Source: Candidatus Poribacteria bacterium
Lineage (GTDB): Bacteria; Poribacteria; WGA-4E; WGA-3G
Reading direction: 5' to 3'
DNA length: 52,087 nt
Assembly: GCA_003635195.1 (NCBI GenBank)
Contig: PYIY01000006.1
Location: 1 to 52,087 of the forward strand
Shown: in pieces, positions 8,054-18,000 of the stretch
Position numbering within the stretch: position 1 is the stretch's first letter
Layout of the letters: each line of letters begins with the position of its first letter
Position numbers and translations under genes: made by a program
Notes under the pieces: model-generated
Databases searched by the model: none
What the model was told of the DNA's origin: nothing
What the model saw: only the letters and a program-made list of their open reading frames with translations

Positions 8054-8869
8054 ATGAGAATTATCGATCCACACGTTCATGTTTGGAAAAACGATCCAGA
8101 GTTTCCGTGGGCCCCGGAGACAACAAACCCACCCGCGGAGGACGCTACTGCCGAGATGCTTTTGGAGCTAATGGCAGCAAACGGTGTTGAGAAGACCGTC
8201 CTCGTTCAAGTCATTCACTACCGATGGGATAATAGCTACGCCGCGGCCGTGATGAAAAGGTATCCTGATAAATTCATGGGCGTGTGTCGGATCAACCCGG
8301 AAGACCCGGAGGCACCAGACCATCTCAGCCGCTGGGTCGAGGAGGATGGTTTCCACGGTGTGCGCCTCAGTCCGTCCGTTGGTGAAGCGGGGGATTGGTT
8401 TACAGGACCGTTGATGCCACCTATTTTCAGTCGTGCCGAAGCACTCGGTGTACCGCTGCTTATGCTCACAGGTGCCGAACGATTGGTGGATCTCGTGCCG
8501 CTTTTGGAACAGCACCCGGAGCTTGATGTCGTGGTAGATCACATGGCGAGTTGTTCGCCTGATGCCCCTGAAAAGCTCGAATTGCTGCTCAATCTGGCGC
8601 GATTTCCGCGCGTCTATGTTAAGATAAGCCATACGTGGTCAATCTCGAAAACAGGGTACCCGTGGGCAGATACCTTTGAACAAGTCAAGCAAGTGTATCA
8701 CGCCTTCGGTGGTTCGCGGCTCATGTGGGGTACCGATTGGCCCGTCTGTTTGAGTCGTGCCAGTTATGCAGAAACCTTAGCCGTTGTCCGAGATGAGATG
8801 GATTTCTTTACGCCAGAAGACCGGGAATGGGTGTTAGGTAAAACGGCACTACGCCTCTGGAAATTCTAA
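8054..8869 (+). CDS. Amidohydrolase family protein (COG3618-like lactonase/hydrolase)
   Basis: A 271-residue TIM-barrel metal hydrolase of the amidohydrolase-2 group. The start has the HxH metal motif (DPHVHVW, H7 and H9). VVDHMAS supplies a later His, and MWGTDWPVC near the end supplies the conserved Asp. This arrangement resembles fuconolactonase and 2-pyrone-4,6-dicarboxylate lactonase relatives that open lactone rings of sugar or aromatic breakdown products. The substrate cannot be set from sequence. AAGGAG overlapping the end of the upstream gene provides the ribosome-binding site, indicating coupling. Confidence 0.82.
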   Translation: MRIIDPHVHVWKNDPEFPWAPETTNPPAEDATAEMLLELMAANGVEKTVLVQVIHYRWDNSYAAAVMKRYPDKFMGVCRINPEDPEAPDHLSRWVEEDGFHGVRLSPSVGEAGDWFTGPLMPPIFSRAEALGVPLLMLTGAERLVDLVPLLEQHPELDVVVDHMASCSPDAPEKLELLLNLARFPRVYVKISHTWSISKTGYPWADTFEQVKQVYHAFGGSRLMWGTDWPVCLSRASYAETLAVVRDEMDFFTPEDREWVLGKTALRLWKF

Positions 8870-8911
8870 ACACCACATTATACTGACAGCTGATAGCCAT
8901 TTCTCTGACAA

Positions 8912-8930
8912 TTGGTAACTGGTAACTGAA
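8912..8930. repeat. Heptamer repeat (GGTAACT type)
   Basis: Two head-to-tail GGTAACT units lie in the gap after the amidohydrolase gene. The same family recurs at 30685-30718 and 35655-35725, with looser versions at 44811-44970. Confidence 0.6.
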
Positions 8931-8947
8931 AACTATTTCATTTTTTT

Positions 8948-8979
8948 TTGACAAGTTTTCTCGCGTGTGTTAGTATAAT
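8948..8979 (+). promoter_or_regulatory. Sigma-70 type promoter for the zinc-ribbon gene
   Basis: TTGACA (8948-8953) stands 17 bp before TAGTAT (8971-8976) and 20 bp before a perfect TATAAT (8974-8979). Either -10 box gives a transcript starting near 8985 and a leader of about 140 nt. Confidence 0.6.
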
Positions 8980-8985
8980 TAACGT

Positions 8986-9127
8986 AAACGTCCCAAAGAG
9001 AACTCGCTTAACTGAAAAGCACCGTGGTATGGCGTAGTACGAAACCCTGTCCTCTTTTACTGGAGAGGTTCCTAAGGGGGAAACACCCTATCAAAAACAC
9101 CTCGCCCGTTCACAAGGAGAAAACACC
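8986..9127 (+). promoter_or_regulatory. Long, possibly structured 5' leader
   Basis: This is the untranslated leader implied by the promoter upstream. It contains small hairpins, for example CCTCT/AGAGG around 9050-9068 and AGGG/CCCT around 9074-9090, and ends in AAGGAG before the next ATG. It matches no riboswitch class I recognise. Confidence 0.3.
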
Positions 9128-9475
9128 ATGCCGTTTTGCCCACAATGCAACACTACATATAAAGAAGCAATCTCAACATGTCAGGATTGTCAAGTAGACC
9201 TTATACCGCAAGCAGCACAAACCGAAATCCCGGAATATGGAGACTGGTATGCCATTGAATCTGTTCCGAATGAATTAGCCGGAAATATTCTTCAGAGCGT
9301 CTTAGAGGATGATGGGATTCCTGTCTATCTACGCTGCCATGATGTCCCTAATTACGGTGGCGTAAAAGGCAACGCCTCGCAGTCTGAATGGGGCGATGTC
9401 CTTGTGCCAATTAATTTAGTTCCACGCGCGCGGGTATGTCTCAAAACCTATTTCGATTCGTTGAGGGAAGAATAG
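9128..9475 (+). CDS. Zinc-ribbon protein with DUF2007-like domain
   Basis: A 115-residue soluble protein. It begins with a zinc ribbon (MPFCPQCNTTYKEAISTCQDC, Cys at 4, 7, 18 and 21). The remainder (about 38-115) reads like a small alpha/beta domain: WYAIESVPNELAGNILQSVL followed by DDGIPVYLRCHD and DVLVPINLVPRA. That resembles DUF2007 signal-transducing-like domains, where a helix and IPVY strand are common. The function is unknown. ACAAGGAG at normal spacing supports the start. It is the first gene of a probable unit with the small basic protein downstream (22 nt gap). Confidence 0.65.
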   Translation: MPFCPQCNTTYKEAISTCQDCQVDLIPQAAQTEIPEYGDWYAIESVPNELAGNILQSVLEDDGIPVYLRCHDVPNYGGVKGNASQSEWGDVLVPINLVPRARVCLKTYFDSLREE

Positions 9476-9497
9476 TAAAACAGATTAGCAGGTCGCT

Positions 9498-9710
9498 ATG
9501 AAAGCTAAGCAACTCTATCTCATTAAGGAAGCAAAAGCGCATGTCCGCATGGCTGGGAAAATCCATGTCCGCGGACATCGCAGGCGGAACGGAAGTTACG
9601 TCAAAGAACATTGGCGACGACGACCTAACAAAAAAATTGGCATGCCCAAACGGTTTGAGTCAACAGCGGATCAACTCACTATCTTTGAAACCACCGAAGA
9701 CTCAAATTGA
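9498..9710 (+). CDS. Small basic hypothetical protein
   Basis: A 70-residue, strongly basic protein with no signal peptide or membrane segment. The core HVRGHRRRNGSYVKEHWRRR recalls the short GYTRKDGTYVKPHTR-like motif found in small bacterial proteins of unknown role. It might bind nucleic acid, but only charge suggests this. The tail (about 58-70) is acidic. The ribosome-binding site is weak (AGCAGGT). It lies 22 nt after the zinc-ribbon gene on the same strand, so expression with it is likely. Confidence 0.5.
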   Translation: MKAKQLYLIKEAKAHVRMAGKIHVRGHRRRNGSYVKEHWRRRPNKKIGMPKRFESTADQLTIFETTEDSN

Positions 9711-9792
9711 TACAAGTTGAAGGGTTATGTGAGAAGCAATTGTGTCTGATAATCTTAAACATACCGAAATGGCATCTTCTTAGAAAAACGTT

Positions 9793-10932
9793 ATGACCTA
9801 CTTTTTTCGCAGCTTGCAAGTCTGTGTTATTTTATTCCTCTTCATTGCGACCCCTCCACTTTTTAGCGATATTTACCGTATCAAGAAAGGCGATACCCTT
9901 CTAATTGCTGTCATCGGACAACCGGAGTATACGCATTCCGTGCAGGTCCGTGAGGATGGTAGAATTAACTACTTCGGCGGCGAGTTCGATGTTGCTGGTG
10001 CTACGGTAACACAGGTCAATCATCTGATTCGCGAGTTCCTCGTCCAAGATAATCACGTTAGCAACCCTGTTGTTATGGTATCGCTCGTCTTACAAAAAAA
10101 CGGTATTTTCGTCGGCGGTGCGGTGAAAACCCCCGGACGTTATGTCATTTCGCCAGAGACAGATATCGATTTATACCGTGCCATCGCGCTCGCGGGCGGT
10201 ATGGCAGAAAATGCTGATCGCCAAGGTGTCCAACTCATCCGCACCGACAGGACCCAAAAAGTTGAAACCTTCGACCTCTCAATAAACCGTCCTTACCCTG
10301 ATGTCCGCGTCAACATCAACGATTTGGTATACATTATGCCGTTAGGTGTCGTTGAGATACAAGGGGAGGTCAAGAACCCCGGAAAACTCTTTGTGCGTGG
10401 CGAGATTAGTATTGAACAGGCACTTGCACGCGCAGGTGGTCACGATCGAGAAGCCGACCTGACCGCTGTCGTGAAAGTCGGAAAAGATGGGAAACTTTCC
10501 GAATTCAACCTCTCTGAACAGTTTTGGAAATCGCCACCAACCGGTGAATCTCCCCCATCTCTATCAGATGGTGATGTTCTTTTTGTGCCCAATGTCTTCA
10601 AAATCGAACCTATCTATGTGACCGGTTATGTCCGCAACCCAGGCGCGCAACGCGTTCGGGGGCCTTTGAACCTTCGGCAAGCAGTTGCACTCGCTGGTGG
10701 GTTTGAGACTTCCGCAAACCGTGAAGAAGTCCGCATCCACCGTCATGATGGTGCAACCATAGAGACATCTTTCGCATTCAATCCAGCTGAAGGGCAGCCA
10801 CGGCAGACGCTACTCTACCCGGGCGACATTTTAGAGGTGAAAAAGAAGTTCCAAGTCAATTGGAGTCTCGTCAGTACCCTTGCCTACATCGTTATCAGCG
10901 GCGTGGGTATTATCATCCAATTGACAAGATAA
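9793..10932 (+). CDS. Polysaccharide export protein (Wza-like, SLBB repeats)
   Basis: A 379-residue exported protein. A signal sequence (about 1-24) is followed by a Poly_export domain (YRIKKGDTLLIAVIGQPEY to about residue 105). Three SLBB repeats start near 109 (GGAVKTPGRYVI), 190 (QGEVKNPGKLFV) and 276 (TGYVRNPGAQRV), each with an ALAGG or ARAGG turn. Wza-type proteins form the outer-membrane channel for capsule or exopolysaccharide. There is no lipobox cysteine after the signal sequence, unlike E. coli Wza. A C-terminal hydrophobic helix (about 355-375) could anchor the protein. No polymerase or kinase genes are adjacent; a Wzi-like gene lies 21 kb away. Confidence 0.88.
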   Translation: MTYFFRSLQVCVILFLFIATPPLFSDIYRIKKGDTLLIAVIGQPEYTHSVQVREDGRINYFGGEFDVAGATVTQVNHLIREFLVQDNHVSNPVVMVSLVLQKNGIFVGGAVKTPGRYVISPETDIDLYRAIALAGGMAENADRQGVQLIRTDRTQKVETFDLSINRPYPDVRVNINDLVYIMPLGVVEIQGEVKNPGKLFVRGEISIEQALARAGGHDREADLTAVVKVGKDGKLSEFNLSEQFWKSPPTGESPPSLSDGDVLFVPNVFKIEPIYVTGYVRNPGAQRVRGPLNLRQAVALAGGFETSANREEVRIHRHDGATIETSFAFNPAEGQPRQTLLYPGDILEVKKKFQVNWSLVSTLAYIVISGVGIIIQLTR

Positions 10933-10989
10933 ATTCGTTGAGCGCGACGCAAGCAAACTTCAAACGCCTTTTCTAAAAGGAGGGATAAA

Positions 10990-11673
10990 ATGCAGTTAAA
11001 AAAAGCACACCGCTACATCATCTTCTTTTTCGCTTTACTCCCTATTACTGCTTACGCTCAGACAAGTATATACAAACTCCCGAAAGGCAGAACGGGACTT
11101 GGACTTGGGTTTCGTACAACCGAAAATATTAACACAATAACTGGTAGCCTTGATTATGGCATTGATAAAGATTTAAGAATTTCTTTCGCAGGGGGAGTTG
11201 CACTCATTGAGGATGATGAGTTCAATACGTCCTTAGAAATTCCGCCAGCACCCGCAGTTGGGCTATCGATCGTCCGAATTAACCCGTTGGGGCAGACAGG
11301 CTTAGATTATTTTGTCAATGGGGATTTTAGTGCTATGTTTTCCCGGACTGTTGACGCTGTAACAAATGAAACATTCGTCAAGACACGGACGCTCGGACTT
11401 ACTGGCGGCGGTGGCCTCTTAAAACGGCTGGGGACGAAATCCGGGTGGGGTATAACCCCATTTTTTGGCGTATATTATTCTAATGCTTGGGTGGTTACAG
11501 AGCGGCAATGGATAGGATGGATAGGATTTGAAGAGACTGTGAGTGATAGTAATATTTTAGGAGAAGCAGGAATAGAAATTCAGATGTCAAAGACGACGAG
11601 CATCATCGGATCTCTTCTATTTTCTTTTGAAAGTTCTGATACCACCTTTAGTATCGGGATAAATCTTTATTAA
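10990..11673 (+). CDS. Exported beta-barrel protein of unknown function
   Basis: A 227-residue protein with a clear signal peptide (cleavage after AYA, before QTSIY). The rest has alternating polar and hydrophobic strands rich in Gly and aromatic residues, for example TGLGLGFRTTENIN and LTGGGGLLKRLG, and ends SIGINLY, a typical terminal aromatic of an outer-membrane barrel. I do not recognise a named family. A strong AAAGGAGGGATAAA site precedes the ATG. It follows the Wza-like gene by 57 nt, so a role beside polysaccharide export is possible but unproven. Confidence 0.65.
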   Translation: MQLKKAHRYIIFFFALLPITAYAQTSIYKLPKGRTGLGLGFRTTENINTITGSLDYGIDKDLRISFAGGVALIEDDEFNTSLEIPPAPAVGLSIVRINPLGQTGLDYFVNGDFSAMFSRTVDAVTNETFVKTRTLGLTGGGGLLKRLGTKSGWGITPFFGVYYSNAWVVTERQWIGWIGFEETVSDSNILGEAGIEIQMSKTTSIIGSLLFSFESSDTTFSIGINLY

Positions 11674-11720
11674 CGGTTTATGCTAATTGTTTGAGGGACT
11701 TCATTATCCACGCGGATTTC

Positions 11721-11756
11721 GTAGCGTAGGAAACCGTTAGCCTGCGTGCTGTGCTA
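11721..11756. repeat. GTAGC...GCTAC bounded palindromic repeat
   Basis: GTAGCGTAGG at 11721 and CCTGCGTGCTGTGCTAC ending at 11756 form an imperfect inverted repeat. The outer GTAGC/GCTAC ends match the element at 39921-39982, suggesting one dispersed family. This gap (11674-11813) shows no gene. Confidence 0.5.
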
Positions 11757-11813
11757 CAAAACCAACCCCATAACGCAGCTCTGAAGCATCCAAGCAAAAT
11801 TACCTGGTACAAG

Positions 11814-11957
11814 TCGTAAAGTTAGTAAGTGAAGAAAAAAAAGGAAGACAAATATGAGCCAAAACCCTTCGTCGGAATTTACCGCTCGTAAAGTTAGTAA
11901 GTGAAGAAAAAAAAGGAAGACAAATATGAGCCAAAACCCTTCGTCGGAATTTACCGC
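11814..11957 (+). repeat. Exact 72-bp tandem duplication over the helicase start
   Basis: Bases 11814-11885 and 11886-11957 are identical. Each copy contains an AAGGAAGA ribosome-binding site, an ATG and the first eleven codons of the helicase gene. The second copy reads on into the gene. The period is a multiple of three, but the unit contains TGA in the reading frame, so the first ATG gives only a short peptide. Confidence 0.95.
11854..11904 (+). other. 16-codon upstream ORF created by the duplication
   Basis: The ATG in the first repeat copy opens MSQNPSSEFTARKVSK and stops at TGA 11902-11904, 21 nt before the true helicase ATG. It has the same ribosome-binding site as the gene itself, so it should be translated if transcribed. 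It could compete with or couple to the downstream start. It may also be a neutral by-product. Confidence 0.4.
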
Positions 11958-14900
11958 CGGTCAAATTGTTTTCTTAAGGTCAAATCCTGAAACTCGGGGT
12001 GCTGTAATGGCAGTATTACCGGGGACTCCAGAAGATCGGATTAATGTTTTTGTTGATGGGAGCGTTCACACCTTTTACGCCTCTCAGTTGCAGATTGAGG
12101 TTCAAAGCGATGATTCACGCGCTTATTCATGCGATGAATTTCACGCGTATCTGACAGCACTTCAAATCCGTTATCCTGCCCTATCAGCATTATATTCACT
12201 CAACGCAGCACGGGTTGATTTTATTCCATATCAATACCGACCTGTTCTGAAATTTATCAAAGCAGACCTACCGAGGCTCCTCATCGCTGATAGTGTTGGT
12301 GTGGGAAAAACTATTGAGGCGGGATTGATTCTACGCGAGTTACAGGCGCGTAGTGACATCAGTAAGGTCCTTATTGTTTGTCCACGCCCACTGGTAGCTG
12401 AACAAAAATGGCAGCGCGAGATGAAGCGGTTTGACGAGAATTTTGAACACCTTGATGGAGATAAGTTGAGATATTGTATCAATGAAATGCATCTTGACGG
12501 TGAGTGGCCCGAACAGTACCAGAAGGTAATCCTCCCTTATTCGTTGTTGGATAAAACCCTCCTTTTTGGTCCTGGGGGGAGTCAAAAGCGAAGAAGAGGA
12601 AAGGGGCTTTTAGACTTGGACCCACCTCCATCTTTTGATTTAGTAATTGTAGATGAAGCACACCATATCCGGAATCAAAACACTGCTAATCACGAAGCCG
12701 TACGGTTTTTCTGTGAAAATGCTGAAGCAGCAGTTTTTCTTACAGCTACCCCTATTCAACTCGATAGCCATGATCTGTTCGTTCTGCTTAATGTCCTCCG
12801 TCCTGATTTGATCTTGGATGAAGAAAGTTTTAAGCACATGGCGGAGCCTAACCCCTCCATCAATCGGGCAGTTGACGCAGCACGTGTGCAAGAGAGCGGA
12901 TGGAAGCAAACCGCAAAGGAAGCCCTTGACGAGGCATCTCAAACCTCATGGGGACAATCGATTCTTAAGGGCAACCCCGAATTCAAGCGAATTAGAAATC
13001 ATATTGCCCGAGGACGTGTCACCCCTGAAGATCGTGTTCAACTCATTACCGAGATGGAGGCACTCCACACATTTTCAGGGATAATTAACAGAACGCGCCG
13101 CCGAGATATTGGTGAGTTTACCATTCGTCGTCCGGAAACTGTAGAGGTCGCATTGACAACAGAGCAGACGGAACTTCATGAAGCACTGCTTGAAACACAA
13201 GCGGAAATATTCCGGAGTCTCCACGGTAACCAGAGCGTTAATTTCATGATGACAACGCTCCGCCGGCAGTTAGCAAGCTGCCTGCATGGACTTGAACCGC
13301 TGCTTGAGGATATATTGAACCGTCGTCTTGATGAACTTGAATGGGCAGAGGCTGACGCTATTGATGCAATACCTACACCAGAACTTATCACACATATTCG
13401 TGAACATGTCCAAACACTTCTTGAAAAAGCAAAAAACCTTGACCCAGAGGATTTGAAGTTAGAGGCTCTCCGAAAAATTGTTCGAGATAGGCAAGGCCTT
13501 CCGAATAATAAAATTATGGTTTTTAGTAGTTTTCGTCATACCCTTTCCTATCTTTATGAACACCTGATTGCAGATGGTTTTCGCATCGGATTGATTCACG
13601 GTGATGTCCCGGATGAGGAACGTTTGGCACTCCGCACTCGATTTGAGAAACCACGATCAGAAAGTGATAGTCTGGACCTAATGCTTTTCTCGGAAGTCGG
13701 ATGTGAAGGATTGGACTACCAGTTCTGTGATTGCATCGTTAACTACGATCTGCCCTGGAACCCAATGAAAATCGAACAACGCATTGGTCGTATTGATAGA
13801 AAGGGTCAAAAGAGTGAAAGCGTTACTATTGTCAACCTAATTACTCCCGGGACTGTTGATGCTGATATCTATGAACGCTGTTTACGTCGCATCGGTGTGT
13901 TTGAGAGTGCTTTGGGTGGAAGTGAGGAAATTCTTGGTGAAATCACAACCAAACTGCGGAATATCGCCGAAGATTATGAGTTGACCCAAGAAGAGCGAAG
14001 GACCAAATTACAACAATTGGAAGATAATGAGATCCGAGACATATTAGAACATGAGCAACTTGAAGCGCAGCAGTTGGACCTTTTCGGACTCCGTTTTCCT
14101 GAAGACAAAATGGAAAAAGAAGTTAAAGAAGCCTCCAGTTTTTGGTTATCTCCAGCATCAATACAGAGACTTGTCACGCGTTATCTTCAGCAAAAAATTG
14201 GGACAGGGCAAGAGTTTATCCTTGGCGAAAAACCCCTTAAAACTCTTCGACTTTCTGAAGGGGCGCGAAACACTTTGTTGGTTGATTTTCAGCAATTCTC
14301 TCGGGAAAAAACGCGAGTCTATCGGGAATGGGAAAAATGGTTGAAGGGCTCGGACCAACATTTATCTATAACTTTTGAGGCGGACTGTGCCGCACGGGAT
14401 CCGGATGTGGTATTTATCATGCCGACGCATCCGTTGGTGAAACAGGCGGCAGCGGTGTTAAACACGGATCAAGATGTTGTTACGACTCTAAAGGTCCGCA
14501 CCAACAAAGTCCCCTTAGGTCGCTACGAATTCGCTATTTACCAATGGCGATTTCTTGGGATTCGGGAACAATTGGTAATTAAACCGATTGCCTCATCGGA
14601 GGCGTTGACACCACATCTTAATTACCTGCTTGAGAGGGCAATAGATAGTGATACACAAGGAAACGAAATCCTTATTGAACAGGACGTGTTAGAAAAAATG
14701 CACCAACAAATGTGGTCTGAAGCGCGAGACAAACATCGTGAACGTACACAGGCGTTGGCAGATTACCGGAAAGAAAGTCTGTCAACGAGCCATCAGAAAC
14801 GAGTTTCACTGCTTGAAGATAGGATTGCACAGGCAACGGATCCGAGGATTCAATTGATGCGGCGCAGTGAACTTGCCAACGCTGAGGCCGACTATCAACG

Positions 14901-14985
14901 CCGTATCCAAGAGTTTGACGACGCAATGGCGAAAGCAGATATTACTGCAGAACCGGTAGCTTATGGCGTTCTTGAGGTGGAGTAG
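11926..14985 (+). CDS. SNF2/RapA-like superfamily 2 helicase
   Basis: A 1019-residue ATPase. The first 60 residues form a small beta-rich domain (GQIVFLRSNPETRGAVMAVL) like the Tudor/KOW region of RapA-type proteins. The motor follows: Walker A GVGKT (125-129), VDEAHH (242-247), LTATP, and in the second RecA lobe MVFSSFRHTL, EVGCEGLDYQ and QRIGRIDRKGQ. After about 700 comes a long helical part with charged coiled-coil character. No nuclease motif is visible. It is probably a DNA translocase or remodeller. The GHKL ATPase gene follows 49 nt downstream, and together they look like a two-gene operon at the head of a defence-like island. DISARM helicase DrmD is also SNF2-like, but the DISARM partner genes are absent. 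Confidence 0.88.
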   Translation: MSQNPSSEFTAGQIVFLRSNPETRGAVMAVLPGTPEDRINVFVDGSVHTFYASQLQIEVQSDDSRAYSCDEFHAYLTALQIRYPALSALYSLNAARVDFIPYQYRPVLKFIKADLPRLLIADSVGVGKTIEAGLILRELQARSDISKVLIVCPRPLVAEQKWQREMKRFDENFEHLDGDKLRYCINEMHLDGEWPEQYQKVILPYSLLDKTLLFGPGGSQKRRRGKGLLDLDPPPSFDLVIVDEAHHIRNQNTANHEAVRFFCENAEAAVFLTATPIQLDSHDLFVLLNVLRPDLILDEESFKHMAEPNPSINRAVDAARVQESGWKQTAKEALDEASQTSWGQSILKGNPEFKRIRNHIARGRVTPEDRVQLITEMEALHTFSGIINRTRRRDIGEFTIRRPETVEVALTTEQTELHEALLETQAEIFRSLHGNQSVNFMMTTLRRQLASCLHGLEPLLEDILNRRLDELEWAEADAIDAIPTPELITHIREHVQTLLEKAKNLDPEDLKLEALRKIVRDRQGLPNNKIMVFSSFRHTLSYLYEHLIADGFRIGLIHGDVPDEERLALRTRFEKPRSESDSLDLMLFSEVGCEGLDYQFCDCIVNYDLPWNPMKIEQRIGRIDRKGQKSESVTIVNLITPGTVDADIYERCLRRIGVFESALGGSEEILGEITTKLRNIAEDYELTQEERRTKLQQLEDNEIRDILEHEQLEAQQLDLFGLRFPEDKMEKEVKEASSFWLSPASIQRLVTRYLQQKIGTGQEFILGEKPLKTLRLSEGARNTLLVDFQQFSREKTRVYREWEKWLKGSDQHLSITFEADCAARDPDVVFIMPTHPLVKQAAAVLNTDQDVVTTLKVRTNKVPLGRYEFAIYQWRFLGIREQLVIKPIASSEALTPHLNYLLERAIDSDTQGNEILIEQDVLEKMHQQMWSEARDKHRERTQALADYRKESLSTSHQKRVSLLEDRIAQATDPRIQLMRRSELANAEADYQRRIQEFDDAMAKADITAEPVAYGVLEVE

Positions 14986-15034
14986 AGTGCGTATAGATTT
15001 ATGCTGTATTTTCCTATAGGTTTAGGAGGAGTCT

Positions 15035-18000
15035 ATGGTGTCAAGTGAACAGTTTGAACATATCCAGAGAATTCGGCAGGATTTTTATGATGGAAGTGAA
15101 CGGCTTAAGAATAGTTCACATAATTCAATCCGGACTCTTGCAGATGATCTTTATAACAAACATACTCATTTTATATTTGAGTTGATTCAGAATGCTGAAG
15201 ATAACACATACGCACAGCAAAATACTTATCCGCCATTTATTTCCTTCCGATTAACGAAAAATGATCCAACTAACAGTCCAGGATCCGATGGTGCATTGAT
15301 TATTCAAAATAACGAGGTCGGTTTTAATATTGACAATATAGATGCTATCTGTGCGGTCGGCGAAACCACAAAAAAGAAGGAACAAGGATATATTGGTGAA
15401 AAAGGCATAGGGTTCAAATCTGTTTTTCGTGTGACAGACAATCCTCACATTTTCTCTAACGGTTACCGTTTCTGTTTGCCAGAGTCTGATGAGGAGACTG
15501 GACTTGGATACATCGTGCCGCAATGGATTGATACGCCTCCGGAAGGTCTCCTTCCTTCTGATACCTATATTATCTTACCGTTAACAAAGAGCGATTTTGG
15601 ATACGAGAAAATTGAGATAATGCTCCGAGATATTGAACCAGAGGTCATTCTTTTTCTTTCTACACTTGAAGAAATTCGGATTGAGACAGATACCGGGGAC
15701 AATCTTACAATCTTGAAGGATAGTGCTGCTATGCCAGAGGTCGCAATCATAGTTGCAGGCAATAAGCAGGGATCTGCCTTTTCTAATTCCGATAATTTCT
15801 TGGTGTGTAATAAACGCTTTAATAAACCTGCGAATATTCATCATGAGAAACGAGAGGGAATAGAAGATCGAGAGGTATCAGTCGCGTTCCCATTGAATGA
15901 AAATTCTACAGTCGGAGGTAAGATTTTTGCGTACCTCCCTATTCGCTCAGACACAGGTTTTCCGTTTTTAATTAATGCTGATTTTATCCTACCCAGTTCG
16001 CGTGAAGACATTCAGGATGTTCCTTGGAATTACTGGTTAATGAGATGTGTTGCGGATTTGATTGCCTGCGAATTGTTGCCTCTCCTAAAAAAGCGGAAAA
16101 TTTTGCTAAATGTCCAATTCCTTGAATCACTTGCCAATCGGCTAAATAATCTTGTATACAACACGGATGATCTGTTTTATGCCATTTACGCGAAAGTGCG
16201 TGAAGTGTTGAAGAACGAAGCATTACTTCCTACACATGATAACTCGTTTATATCAGGGCAAGATGCTGTACTAACGCGTTCTGATGCAGTTAGAAATCTA
16301 CTTAACGATGTTCAATTAGGTATGTTTTTGCGTCCTAATGTCAATGGTGATGTGCCGTTAAAGTGGTTGTCCGCTGCAATTACACTTGATCGTACGCCAT
16401 CCTTGCGAAAATATATCATGGAATCTCTCAAAGTTGAAGAAGTCACGCCAGACATGCTTGCACGTAGACTTTCAGAAAAATTTCTTTCAAGACAAACTGA
16501 CGAGTGGTTTATCAAATTCTATGGGTTCTTATCCGACCAACCAGCATTATGGCGTTCCAGCGCAAGTGTTCTTCGGACGAAACCTATCCTACGTCTCCAA
16601 GATGGGACACATGTTAACCCTTCTCAAGAAAGTTCACTTCCAACCGCGTACTTGTCAATTGGAACAAACGCTAATCCTGCATTGCCAGTTGTAAAATGGG
16701 AAATATCTCAAAATGAAGATGCTTACAACTTTTTGAAATCTTTAGGGGTACAAGAATCCGATATTGTTGCTGAGGTTATTGGGACTGTACTTCCGAAATA
16801 CGAACAGGAGTTTCCAACAACTTCAATCAATGAGCATCTACGCGATTTCGCAAAAATCCAGCGAGCCTACAGAACAGATTCGCGAGAGAAAAAAGTCCAA
16901 CTTAAAGAGGCATTGCAAAACACGCCATTCATTCATACAGAAAATCCAGATGAAAACGAAAAGGTCTACCGAAAGCCAGGTGATGTCTATTTTGGTACTG
17001 AGGTATTACGCTTATATTTCGACGGAGAACCTTCATGTGCTTTTGTCAATCTTGATATTTATCCATCTGCTGCTGAATCATTATTCAAAGATTTGGGCGT
17101 TTTGGATTCGGTGAGGATTCAGAGGGAGGTGATAGGTTCACAAGGATATGTTACTATTGTGAGTCAGTATGGTAAACACAAAAGAGGACTTGATGGATTT
17201 GATCCTCATATACGGATTGATGGATTAGAACATGCTATTACCAATCCGACACTTGAAAAAAGTGCTTTTATATGGAATCATATAGTGACTCCTAATATTG
17301 ACTGTATTCGCGGAACCTTGGAGGAATCGAGGAATCAGAATTACGTAGATAGTACATCTGAGGAATGCATATCTTATTATTTCGGAAATTTGTTGTTAAA
17401 TACCGCGTGGCTTCCTGATTCTGACGGAAATATGCACAAGCCGAGCGACATTCCTCTCGACGATCTCCCTAATTTATTCAAAAAAGATGAACAATTGGCG
17501 AAAAAATTGAACATGCCAATGAGTCGGACTCGTATAGTTGATTTGGTTGCCCCGCTGACTAGTATCCCCCCAGATGTACTCAATCAGATTATTAATGCCC
17601 CACCTGAGACGATTGAGCAAATTGAGTCATTGCTACAGTCTTCGCCTGAATCGGTGTCCATCGTCTCGCCGATACCTCAAGCAGTGTCCTTCCCTGCTAA
17701 TTCTGTGTCAAATCCCGATCGGCGAAAAAAGCAGATTCTCTCGGAACTTGAGGACGCGCCTGACCAAGAATATGCTGAGAAAGTAAGAAGTGTTCGGACT
17801 ACCAGAGGAATGATTGATCCTAAAACGTGGCTTAGAGAACAATATACAAATGATGATGACCAAATGATCTGCCAGATTTGTCACGAAGAGATGCCGTTTA
17901 AATATCGCGGTGAGAATTACTATTTTGACGCTGTTGAAATACTAAAAGACCACTTCACAAAGGAATACGAGGCGCAGTTTTTGGCTCTCTGTCCAGAGTG

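Noticed and set aside
8168..8632. A 154-codon minus-strand frame
   Set aside because: It is a shadow of the amidohydrolase gene.
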